Source of the DNA: Halospeciosus flavus
GTDB lineage: Archaea > Halobacteriota > Halobacteria > Halobacteriales > Halobacteriaceae
NCBI RefSeq assembly: GCF_029814175.1
Contig: NZ_CP122312.1
Coordinates: 2,480,001-2,544,000, forward strand
DNA: 64,000 nt
Direction: 5' to 3'
Each line of letters starts with the position of its first letter. Position 1 is the first letter of the stretch. Below, piece after piece: positions 8,704 through 16,171 of this stretch. The notes beneath the pieces were generated by a model, which worked only from the letters and a program-made list of their open reading frames with translations, did no database searches and was not told the origin of the DNA. Both the position numbers and the translations under genes were made by a program.

Positions 8704-9873
8704 GTGCACAGTGACGAGCGTCTCGTCCGCGGTCACTCCGGACGGCTCCTCCTCGTCGTCTCGCTCGGGTGGCTCGCGATCCAGGGCGGCCGACTCCTCC
8801 TCTCCCCGCTCGTCCCCGAGATAACCACCGACCTCGGTGTCTCCTCGTTCCTCGTCGGCATCGCGTTCACCACGATGTGGGGGATCTACGCGTTCCTCCA
8901 GTACCCGTCGGGCCGCCTCTCCGACGCCCTCTCACGGAAGACGCTCCTCCTCACCGGTCTCGTCTGTTGTGTCGTCGGGTTCGCGGCCCTCGGTGTCGCC
9001 CCGACCTACCCGCTGTTCCTCGTCGGCTCGGCGGTCGTCGGACTCGGTGCGGGCTGTTACCCGACGGCCGCCCGCGCGCTCGTCTCCGACCACTTCGTGG
9101 AGAAACGCGAGAAAGCGTTCGGTCTCCACACCGGGTCCGGCGACGTGGGTGGCGTGGCCGCTGCGGGGGTGGCCGCCGCGGCGCTCGCCCTCGCGACGTG
9201 GCGGACGGCGTTCGTGCCGGTCGTCGTCCTCCTCGCCGTCGTCACCGTCGCCTACCACCGCCTGAGCCGCGAGGCGTTCGTCGTCGAGCGCTCCGACCTC
9301 GCGGTCGTCGCCACCGCCCGACGACTCCTCGCCGACCCCCTGATGCGCGGTCTGCTCGTCGTCTACGTCCTCTACGCGTTCACCTGGCAGTCGACGGCGG
9401 CCTTCCTCCCGACGTACCTCGAACTCGGCAAGGGGTTCGACCCGCTGGTGGCGAAGGTGGCGTTCGCCCTACTGTTCGCCGTCGGCGCCGTCGCGAAACC
9501 CGGCGCTGGCTACGTCGCCTCCCGCCTCCCACGCAAGTGGCTGATTCCGTCCGCCCTCGTGTTGGGGGCGCTGTCGCTGGCGGGCGTCGTCCTCGCGTCG
9601 TCGCCGCTCCCCGCGCTGGTCGCCGTCGGTTGCTTCGCGGTCGGCCTGATGGCCTACCCGCCGATGATGCAGTCGTTCCTCATGGACACGTTCCCGGACG
9701 ACAGCGCGGGCGGCGACCTCGGGGCGATGCGCTCCGTCTACATCGGTCTCGGGGCGCTCGGGCCGACGTACGTCGGGGCCGTCGCCAGCACCGCGACCTA
9801 CGCGCTCGCCTTCACCGGTCTGGTCGGTTGCCTGCTCGTGAGCGCGACGCTCCTCGTCTACCTGGCGGACTGA
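8704..9873 (+). CDS. Major facilitator superfamily transporter
   Basis: The product has 389 residues with about twelve hydrophobic helices, typical of MFS proteins. The loop between helices 2 and 3 has YPSGRLSDALSRKTLL, matching the G-x-x-x-D-x-x-x-R-K/R motif, and helix 4-5 has the glycine pattern VVGLGAGCYPTAARAL. Start is GTG at 8704; there is no ATG in frame nearby, and the following residues lead straight into helix 1. The substrate is unknown. The downstream end is convergent with thrC, leaving 26 bases between stops. Confidence 0.8.
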   Translation: MHSDERLVRGHSGRLLLVVSLGWLAIQGGRLLLSPLVPEITTDLGVSSFLVGIAFTTMWGIYAFLQYPSGRLSDALSRKTLLLTGLVCCVVGFAALGVAPTYPLFLVGSAVVGLGAGCYPTAARALVSDHFVEKREKAFGLHTGSGDVGGVAAAGVAAAALALATWRTAFVPVVVLLAVVTVAYHRLSREAFVVERSDLAVVATARRLLADPLMRGLLVVYVLYAFTWQSTAAFLPTYLELGKGFDPLVAKVAFALLFAVGAVAKPGAGYVASRLPRKWLIPSALVLGALSLAGVVLASSPLPALVAVGCFAVGLMAYPPMMQSFLMDTFPDDSAGGDLGAMRSVYIGLGALGPTYVGAVASTATYALAFTGLVGCLLVSATLLVYLAD

Positions 9874-9899
9874 CGACGCGGACGCGGACGCAGACGCGG

Positions 9900-11162
9900 C
9901 TACTCGCCGAGGACGTCGAGGACGCCGTCCGCGTCGGCGGGGGCCGGGACGGGTTCGGCGCCGGCGGCCGCCGCGGCGTCGGGGTCCTTCAGCAGGTGGC
10001 CGGTCGTCAGACAGACGACCTGCTCGTCCGCGTCGACGACGCCCTGCTCGCGGAGTTTGTGGAGACCGGCGACGGAGGCGGCGGAGGCGGGTTCGACGCC
10101 GACGCCGTCCTGTGCGAGTTCGCGCTGTGCGGCGGTGATCTCCTCGTCCTCGACGGCGACGGCGGTGCCGCCGGTCGCGCGGACGCCCGGGAGCGCCTTC
10201 GGCGCGTTCACGGGCATCCCGATGCGGATGGCGGTCGCGCGGGTCTCGACTTCCTCCCAGCGTTCGACCGACTCGGCGCCCGACTGGATGGCCTCGACGA
10301 GCGGTGCGGCGCCCTCGGCCTGGACGCCCGTAATGGCGGGCATCTCGTCTTCGTCCATGTCGCCGGCGGCGACGAGTTCGCGGAAGGACTTGTAGAGCGC
10401 CGCCGTGTTGCCGGCGTTCCCGACGGGGAGGACGATGCGGTCGGGGTACTCGCCGGTCTCGGCCTTCGACTGTTCGAGGATCTCGAGGGCGATGGTCTTC
10501 TGACCCTCCAGTCGGAAGGGGTTCAGCGAGTTGAGGAGGTAGGCTTCGCCGCGGTCGGCGAGTTCGGAGACGACGTCGAGGCAGTCGTCGAAGTTCCCGT
10601 CGACTTCGAGGATGCGCGCACCGTGGAGGGCAGCCTGTGCGACCTTCCCGGCGGCGACCTTCCCGGCGGGCAGGAGGACGAGGACCTCCGTGTCCGCGCG
10701 GGCGCCGTAGCAGGCGAGCGCGGCGCTCGTGTTCCCCGTGCTCGCGCAGGCGAGGCGGTCGACGCCGAGGCGCTCCGAGACCTTCACGCCGACGGTCATC
10801 CCGCGGTCTTTGAAGGACCCGGTTGGGTTCATCCCCTCGTGTTTCACGCGGAGGTCGGCGACGCCGGTGGCGTCCTCGATGCTCGGGACGGTGTAGAGCG
10901 GCGTGTTCCCCTCCTCGATGCTGACGCCCGTCTCGAAGGGGAGGGCGGCGGCGTAGCGCCAGACGCCGCTCCCCTCGAAGTCGTCGAAGCCGGCGTACTC
11001 GTCGTAGCGTGCCTCCAGGAGGCCGTCACAGTCGGGACAGCGGTAGATGACGTCGTCGAAGGGGGCGTGCTGTTCGCCGCACTCGATACAGGTGAGCCAG
11101 ACGCCGTCGTCGGCCACGTCGGGGGTCTCCTCGGCTTCGAGGTCGAGGTGTGCGCTCGTCAT
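9900..11162 (-). CDS. thrC: Threonine synthase
   Basis: This 420-residue PLP enzyme turns O-phosphohomoserine into threonine. An N-terminal zinc-ribbon-like segment (CIEC at 25-28 and CPDC at 42-45) is followed by the fold-type II core. PLP is bound by Lys118 in MNPTGSFKDRGMT; the phosphate loop VGNAGNTAA and the ASTGNTSAALA strand are also visible. The start was placed at ATG 11162; an in-frame GTG three codons upstream is possible. It stands next to argF but runs separately, with a 82-base gap that has AT-rich promoter-like bases. Confidence 0.92.
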   Translation of the reverse strand: MTSAHLDLEAEETPDVADDGVWLTCIECGEQHAPFDDVIYRCPDCDGLLEARYDEYAGFDDFEGSGVWRYAAALPFETGVSIEEGNTPLYTVPSIEDATGVADLRVKHEGMNPTGSFKDRGMTVGVKVSERLGVDRLACASTGNTSAALACYGARADTEVLVLLPAGKVAAGKVAQAALHGARILEVDGNFDDCLDVVSELADRGEAYLLNSLNPFRLEGQKTIALEILEQSKAETGEYPDRIVLPVGNAGNTAALYKSFRELVAAGDMDEDEMPAITGVQAEGAAPLVEAIQSGAESVERWEEVETRATAIRIGMPVNAPKALPGVRATGGTAVAVEDEEITAAQRELAQDGVGVEPASAASVAGLHKLREQGVVDADEQVVCLTTGHLLKDPDAAAAAGAEPVPAPADADGVLDVLGE

Positions 11163-11244
11163 TACCGTCACCTGCGGACCCGAGGCACAAATAGGGGACG
11201 TTCTTCTCCGTCGAACAATCGTGGAATCGGGAGGCGGCCGGACG

Positions 11245-12153
11245 TCAGTCGCCGTTCAGCAGGTGGACGAGCAGCCCTTTCTGGGCGTGCATCCGGTTCT
11301 CGGCCTGCTCCCAGACGATGGCGGCGTCGCTCTCGATGACGTCGTCGGTAATCTCCTCGCCGCGGTGGGCGGGCAAGCAGTGCATGACCGCGGGGTCGTC
11401 ACCGTGGGCGAGGAGGTCCTCGTTCACCTGGAAGCCGCCGTCGTAGAACGTCTCGCGTTTCTCCTCGGGGTTCTCGGCGTCGGCCATACTCACCCAGACG
11501 TCGGTGTAGACGACGTCCGCGTCGTCGACGGCCTCGACGGGGTCGTGGGTGACCGTCGGTTCGGCGCCGTACTCGCGGGCGCGCTCGAACACCGACTCGT
11601 CGAAGGCGTACGCCTCGGGCGTGGCGACCGAGACGTCGAGGCCGGCCATCGCCGCGCCGACGACGAAGGAGGCGCCGACGTTGTTGGCGTCGCCGACCCA
11701 CGCCACCTCGGCGTCGAAGCCACACTGCTCGCGGACAGTCAGGAGGTCCGCGAGCGTCTGGGCGGGGTGGGCCTCGTCGCTCAACCCGTTGACGACGGGG
11801 ACGTCGGCGTACTCGGCCAGCGCCTCGAGGTCGTCGTGGTCGCCGACGCGTGCCATGATGGCGTCGACGTAGCGGGCGAGCGCGCGGGCGGTGTCCTTGA
11901 TGGGTTCGCCGCGGCCGAGTTGGATGTCCTCCTTGCCGAGGAAGACCGCGTGGCCGCCGAGTTGGGTCATCCCGACCTCGAAGGAGACGCGGGTTCGCGT
12001 GCTGGGCTGTTCGAACAGCATCGCGAGGCTCCGCTCGGGGAGCACCGCGTGTGGTTCGTTCGCCGCGACGTCCGCCTTGAGGGCGGCCGCCTCGGCCAGC
12101 ACGGCGTCGAGTTCGTCGGGGTCGAGGTCGTCGATGTCCAGAACGTCGGTCAT
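11245..12153 (-). CDS. argF: Ornithine carbamoyltransferase
   Basis: The 302-residue enzyme forms citrulline from ornithine and carbamoyl phosphate. The carbamoyl-phosphate loop is STRTR at 51-55 in MLFEQPSTRTRVSFE, and HCLPAHRGEE starts at about residue 258 with the catalytic Cys. HPAQTLADL-type binding residues are also present. It is the last gene of the minus-strand arginine block, 13 bases after argE, so it is likely co-transcribed with lysW-argX-argC-argB-like-argE. Confidence 0.95.
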   Translation of the reverse strand: MTDVLDIDDLDPDELDAVLAEAAALKADVAANEPHAVLPERSLAMLFEQPSTRTRVSFEVGMTQLGGHAVFLGKEDIQLGRGEPIKDTARALARYVDAIMARVGDHDDLEALAEYADVPVVNGLSDEAHPAQTLADLLTVREQCGFDAEVAWVGDANNVGASFVVGAAMAGLDVSVATPEAYAFDESVFERAREYGAEPTVTHDPVEAVDDADVVYTDVWVSMADAENPEEKRETFYDGGFQVNEDLLAHGDDPAVMHCLPAHRGEEITDDVIESDAAIVWEQAENRMHAQKGLLVHLLNGD

Positions 12154-12166
12154 AGGTACAGTGAGG

Positions 12167-13228
12167 TCAGGAGAGTTGTTCGCAGGCCCGCTCGAGCACG
12201 GCGACGCCGCGGTCGAAGTCCGCGAGGTCGATGCGCTCGTCGGGGGCGTGGTCCAGCGAGGAGTCGCCGGGTCCGTAGGTCGCCATCGGGCAGTCCCACT
12301 CGCCGGCGAAGATGTTCATGTCGCTGGTCCCGGTCTTCCGCAGGTGTGTCGGTTCGCCGTCGGTGTCACGGATGCCCGCGCGCAGGGCCGCGGCGACGCG
12401 GTTGCGCGGGCTCTCCATCACCGGCGGGATGCTGTCGAGCCACGAGACGTCGACGGAGGCGTCCTCGCCGACGTAGGTGGGGAGGGCCGCCTCGACGGTC
12501 GACTGCACCTCGGGGACGGTCTTCGAGGGCGGGACACGGAACTGGGCGTCGACGCTCGACTCGAAGGCGAGACCGTCGTCGGAGACGCCGCCGTCCATCG
12601 AGACGGGCTTGGTGGTGACCTGCTCGAAGACGGGGTCGTCCGACTCGTCGACGAACGCCTCGGAGGCGTCGTGCCACCAGTCCATCGCGTATTCGAGGGC
12701 GTTGGGACCCGGCCGCGACGTGTGTGCGGACGGAGTCTCGCCCGCGAACCGGCCCTTGACGAAGCCACGGTAGCCGAGGGTGAGGTTGTCCCACCCGCTC
12801 GGCTCGCCGTTGACGACGGCGTCGGGCGCCTCGCGGGTGTCGACGAGGTGGCGCGCCCCGCGGGAGTTCGTCTCCTCGCCGACGACGGCGACGAAGGAGA
12901 CGCCCGTGCGGACGGCCGCGACGGCCATCGCGGTGAGCGGTCCCTTCGCGTCGACGCTGCCGCGCCCCCAGAGTTCGCCGTCCTCCTCGCGGACGGGGAT
13001 GTCGCCGGGGACGGTGTCGATGTGCGAAGTGAGGAGCACCGAGTCGTCGGCGGGCGCACGGACGTTGCCCACGTCGTCGATGGTGACCTCGCGACCGTGT
13101 TCCCGGAAGAAGTCGGCGAGGCGCTCACAGCACTCCCGTTCCTCGCCCGACACCGACTGGATCCCGACGAGGTCGGCGAGCAGTTCGCGGGCGGGTTCGT
13201 CGGGGTGGTCGACGGCGGACTCGCTCAC
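12167..13228 (-). CDS. argE: LysW-ornithine/lysine hydrolase (M20 peptidase family)
   Basis: This 353-residue zinc hydrolase of the M20/ArgE-LysK family releases ornithine (and possibly lysine) from its LysW carrier. Metal ligands and catalytic residues are visible: LLTSHIDTVPG (His and the Asp that assists catalysis), GRGSVDAKGP (bridging Asp) and VGEETNSRG (the two Glu). Start is the GTG complementary to 13226-13228, which overlaps the TGA of the upstream ArgB-like gene as GTGA. That 4-base overlap argues for translational coupling. The order fits the haloarchaeal arginine operon except that argD, which I would expect between argB and argE, is missing. Confidence 0.87.
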   Translation of the reverse strand: MSESAVDHPDEPARELLADLVGIQSVSGEERECCERLADFFREHGREVTIDDVGNVRAPADDSVLLTSHIDTVPGDIPVREEDGELWGRGSVDAKGPLTAMAVAAVRTGVSFVAVVGEETNSRGARHLVDTREAPDAVVNGEPSGWDNLTLGYRGFVKGRFAGETPSAHTSRPGPNALEYAMDWWHDASEAFVDESDDPVFEQVTTKPVSMDGGVSDDGLAFESSVDAQFRVPPSKTVPEVQSTVEAALPTYVGEDASVDVSWLDSIPPVMESPRNRVAAALRAGIRDTDGEPTHLRKTGTSDMNIFAGEWDCPMATYGPGDSSLDHAPDERIDLADFDRGVAVLERACEQLS

Positions 13229-13842
13229 GAGAGGGCACCCCCGACGATGTGTGTCCCGTGGTTCCCGCAAGCCGCGATGATCGGGTCGCCGAGCGTGGCG
13301 TCGCCGATGACGACGCGGTCGACGCCGCTCGCGAGCGCGGTCTCCGCGGCCGCGAGTTCGTGGTCGTCGGCGCCCGTCTCGCGGAGGGCGTCGAAGCCGT
13401 CTGCCGTGTCGACCGTCCCGGCGGCCGTGTGGCCGTCCGAGAGGAGGACGAGGTCGACCTCGGCCTCGGGGTCGCAGACGGCGAGTGCGCCCGCCACGGC
13501 CGACGCGACCTCGGTAGCCGCGAGGTGGACCCGTTCGTCGTCACTCCCGACCTCGGCGAGCGCCGGTCCCGAGACGACCGGGACGTAGCCGTCGTCGAGG
13601 AGCGTCTCCAGCAGGTCGACGTTGACGGACTCGACGCCGGCGTCGGAGCCGAGTAAGAGTTTCCCGTCGATGCCGGAGAGTCCGACGCCGGCGACGCCGC
13701 TGGCCTGCATCTCGCCGACGAGCGACGCGTCGCCGTCGTGTCCGTCCACGACGACGACGTCCTCGTCGTTGACGACGAGGTGGGCGACGTCGGTGACGAC
13801 CTCGCGCGACGCGGAACCGAGGGAGGCGACTACCGTGACCAT
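13225..13842 (-). CDS. Shortened ArgB-like protein without kinase residues
   Basis: The product is 205 residues, against about 260-290 for LysW-glutamate kinases. The family relation shows in VTDVAHLVVNDEDVVVV, GVAGVGLSGIDGKLL, ESVNVDLLETLLDDGYVPVV, AVAGAL and the ending GTHIVGGALS. Against the usual enzyme, the N-terminal KxGG phosphate motif reads ASLGSA without Lys. The GG after the second strand is lost. A stretch of some 40 residues holding the substrate loop and a second of some 20 residues are deleted. The C-terminal GxMTKK catalytic Lys region reads ADDHELAA. The frame is intact and coupled to argC (4-base gap) and argE (4-base overlap), so it is expressed but should not be a kinase. 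A regulatory or scaffold role, or decay, are both possible. Confidence 0.75.
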   Translation of the reverse strand: MVTVVASLGSASREVVTDVAHLVVNDEDVVVVDGHDGDASLVGEMQASGVAGVGLSGIDGKLLLGSDAGVESVNVDLLETLLDDGYVPVVSGPALAEVGSDDERVHLAATEVASAVAGALAVCDPEAEVDLVLLSDGHTAAGTVDTADGFDALRETGADDHELAAAETALASGVDRVVIGDATLGDPIIAACGNHGTHIVGGALS

Positions 13843-13846
13843 GGTT

Positions 13847-14878
13847 TCAGGGACTGCCGACGGGGTGGAGTCCGCGGTAGTCGAGACCGGTCGTCTCGTC
13901 GAAGCCGAGCGCGACGTTCGCCGCGTGGACGGCCTGGCCCGCCGAGCCCTTCATCATGTTGTCGATGGCCGAGAAGACGACGACGCGGTCGTTGCGTTCG
14001 TCCATCTCGAAGCCGATTTCGGCGCGGTTCGTGCCCGCGACGGACTTCGGCTCGGGGTAGCGGTAGACGCCGCCCCCGCCGGAGACGAGGTCCACGAAGG
14101 GTTCGTCCTCGTAGGCGCCGCGGAAGGCCTGCCAGAGGTCGGCCTTCGAGGGCATCTCCTCGGGGTGGACGTGACAGGTGGCGGAGGCCCCGCGCACCAT
14201 GTCCACCGCGTGGACGGTGAAGGAGACGGAGACGCCGAGTTCCTGCTGGATCTCGGCCTCGTGGCGGTGGCTGATCGGCGCGTACGGGCGGACGACGCCC
14301 GAGCGCTCGGGGTGCGAGGAGGCCGCGCCGCCGCCGGCGCCGCCCTCGGATGAGCCGACCTTCACGTCGACCGTGAGGTGGGCGTCGTCGAGGACGCCCG
14401 CCTCGGCCAGCGGGGTCAACCCGAGGATGGTCGCGGTGGCGTTACAGCCGCCACCCGCGACGAGGTCCGCGCCCGCGATGTTCTCGCGGTTGATCTCGGG
14501 GAGGCCGTACACCGACTCCGAGAGGAGTTCCGGGCGCGTGTGCCCGTCGTACCACTCGTCGTACTGGGTCTCCTCCTGGAGACGGAAGTCCGCGCTCAGG
14601 TCGACGACGGTGTCGGCGACGTCGCGGTACTCGTCGATGTGGTCCATCGCGACGCCGTGGGGTGCCGAGAGGAAGAGCACGTCTACGTCGTCGAGGTCCT
14701 CCGGCGAGGAGAAGCGGAGGTCGAGGTCCCGGAGGTTCGGGTGGACTGTCCCGACGCTACGCTTCTCGTACTGGCGACTCGTCGCCTGTTCGACTCGCAG
14801 TTCGGGGTGGTCGGCGAGGATGCGGAGGAGTTCGCCCCCCGCGAAGCCGCTGGCGCCGACGACGCTCGCGGTCGGCAC
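13847..14878 (-). CDS. argC: LysW-glutamyl-phosphate reductase
   Basis: This 343-residue reductase reduces the LysW-bound glutamyl phosphate to the semialdehyde with NADPH. The nucleotide loop is VVGASGFAGGELLR at residues 6-19, and the catalytic Cys145 is in VAGGGCNATATILGL; VGSSEGGAGGG follows. Start is a GTG whose last base is shared with the stop of argX (TAGTG), giving the start VPTASVVGAS; the ORF continues upstream only as a shadow of argX. Its kinase partner, encoded next, appears inactive, so where its substrate comes from is an open question. Confidence 0.92.
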   Translation of the reverse strand: MPTASVVGASGFAGGELLRILADHPELRVEQATSRQYEKRSVGTVHPNLRDLDLRFSSPEDLDDVDVLFLSAPHGVAMDHIDEYRDVADTVVDLSADFRLQEETQYDEWYDGHTRPELLSESVYGLPEINRENIAGADLVAGGGCNATATILGLTPLAEAGVLDDAHLTVDVKVGSSEGGAGGGAASSHPERSGVVRPYAPISHRHEAEIQQELGVSVSFTVHAVDMVRGASATCHVHPEEMPSKADLWQAFRGAYEDEPFVDLVSGGGGVYRYPEPKSVAGTNRAEIGFEMDERNDRVVVFSAIDNMMKGSAGQAVHAANVALGFDETTGLDYRGLHPVGSP

Positions 14879-15753
14879 TACAGCGACACCTCCGCCTCGA
14901 CGCCCGCCTCGGCCTTCGCTTCGAGCCAGTCGACGACGGTGCCGGGGACGTCCGTCTCCACGGCGTCGTCGAGGGCCTTGAACTCGACCGTGTGGTTCAC
15001 CTCGTGGATGGTGTACTCGCCGTCCTCGGTCTCCATGAGGTCGACGCCGAGCATCCCCCCGCCCACGGCCTCGCTGGCCTCGCGGGCGAGTTTGCGGACC
15101 TCGTCGGTGAGTTCGAGTTCCTCGGTCTTCGCGCCCTTCGCGGCGTTGGTGACCCAGTGGTCCGAAGAGCGGACCATCCCGGCGACGGCCTCGCCGTCGA
15201 CCGTGAGCACGCGCAGGTCGCGGCCGGGCTTGTCGACGTACTCCTGGATGTAGAACACCTTGTGCTCGTAGTGACCCAGGGTCGCCTTGTGTTCGAGGAT
15301 GGCCTCGGCGGCGCTCTCGGACTCGATCTTGGCCATGAGGCGGCCCCACGAGCCGACGACGGGCTTGAGGACACAGGGGAAGCCGAACTCCTCGACGGCC
15401 TCCATCGCGCTCTCGGTCGTGAAGGCGACCGACGTCTCGGGCGTCGGGACGCCCGCGTCTTCGAGGGTGAGACTCGTCTTCACCTTGTCCGCGCAGACGT
15501 CCGCCGTGTCGGGCGCGTTCACCACGGGCACGCCGTAGTGCTCGGCGAACTGCGTGGCGTACTTGCTCCGCGAGGTCGCGAGACAGCGGTCGAGGACGAC
15601 GTCGAGGTCCTCGAACGTGCCGCCCGCGTCGTCGAGACCGAACTGCTGGTCGCGGACGTCGATCTTCTCGACGTCGTGGCCGCGCTCGCGAAGCTCGTTC
15701 AGGAGGAGCTTCTCGTCCTTGCGGATCCGTGAGTAGAGCAGTCCTAACTTCAC
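14878..15753 (-). CDS. argX: LysW-glutamate ligase (ATP-grasp)
   Basis: The 291-residue ATP-grasp enzyme attaches glutamate (or aminoadipate) to the C-terminal Glu of LysW. It begins VKLGLLYSRIRKDEKLLLNEL, as LysX/ArgX proteins do, then carries the ATP-grasp segments FPCVLKPVVGSWGR, YIQEYVDKPGRDLRV and the metal-binding end GVDLMETEDGEYTIHEVNHTVEFK. Start is the GTG complementary to 15751-15753, right behind the stop of lysW. ArgX and LysX cannot be separated by eye; context with argC, argE, argF, argG and argH favours arginine, and the haloarchaeal enzymes may serve both. Confidence 0.92.
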   Translation of the reverse strand: MKLGLLYSRIRKDEKLLLNELRERGHDVEKIDVRDQQFGLDDAGGTFEDLDVVLDRCLATSRSKYATQFAEHYGVPVVNAPDTADVCADKVKTSLTLEDAGVPTPETSVAFTTESAMEAVEEFGFPCVLKPVVGSWGRLMAKIESESAAEAILEHKATLGHYEHKVFYIQEYVDKPGRDLRVLTVDGEAVAGMVRSSDHWVTNAAKGAKTEELELTDEVRKLAREASEAVGGGMLGVDLMETEDGEYTIHEVNHTVEFKALDDAVETDVPGTVVDWLEAKAEAGVEAEVSL

Positions 15754-15755
15754 GG

Positions 15756-15920
15756 TTACTCCCCCCAGTCCTCGTCGAGCTCGGGCGCCCGTTCGAGGAC
15801 CGGCGGGTTGACGTCGGTGACCTCCAGCTCGGTGCCGCAGGTGCCACAGTCGACGATCTCTCCAACTTCCAGGTTGTCGTGCAGGTCCACGTCTGCCCCG
15901 CACTCGACGCATTCGGTCAT
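15756..15920 (-). CDS. lysW: LysW/ArgW amino-group carrier protein
   Basis: This 54-residue acidic protein is the carrier on whose C-terminal glutamate arginine (and lysine) intermediates are built. It has a zinc-binding pair C4-x2-C7 and C25-x2-C28, and ends in EDWGE, the conserved tail to which ArgX links glutamate through the final Glu. ATG is complementary to 15918-15920. It is the first gene of the minus-strand operon, separated from argX by two bases. A TATA-like GTTAAGTG lies about 30 bases upstream (complement of 15947-15955). Confidence 0.93.
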   Translation of the reverse strand: MTECVECGADVDLHDNLEVGEIVDCGTCGTELEVTDVNPPVLERAPELDEDWGE

Positions 15921-16171
15921 TGTTCACTCACACCTTTCGACGGGGTACACTTAACACTACCGGACTTGTTTGTAATCTTACAAAAGAGCAGACTCCGCTC
16001 TACGTGGACGAGAACGCCCGAAACCCCGAACTTCGAACCGTGCCAGTTATGTCTGGTTTCTGTTTAATGCCCCCAGAACGGGGCGGGAGTGGTGGTCGCG
16101 GCGGGAGCGGACGACCCGCTCGCGGACCGACCACTCGCGGTGCTCGCGGTCGTCGGAGTCGGGTCCGTCCC
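15921..16171 (-). promoter_or_regulatory. lysW operon promoter region with a palindrome
   Basis: The gap between lysW and argH carries a perfect inverted repeat TTTGTAA-TC-TTACAAA at 15969-15984, about 50 bases before the lysW start and just upstream of the TATA-like element (15947-15955). A dyad in that position suits an activator or repressor of the arginine operon. The rest (15990-16171) is GC-rich, follows the argH stop on the minus strand, and shows no gene. Confidence 0.55.
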
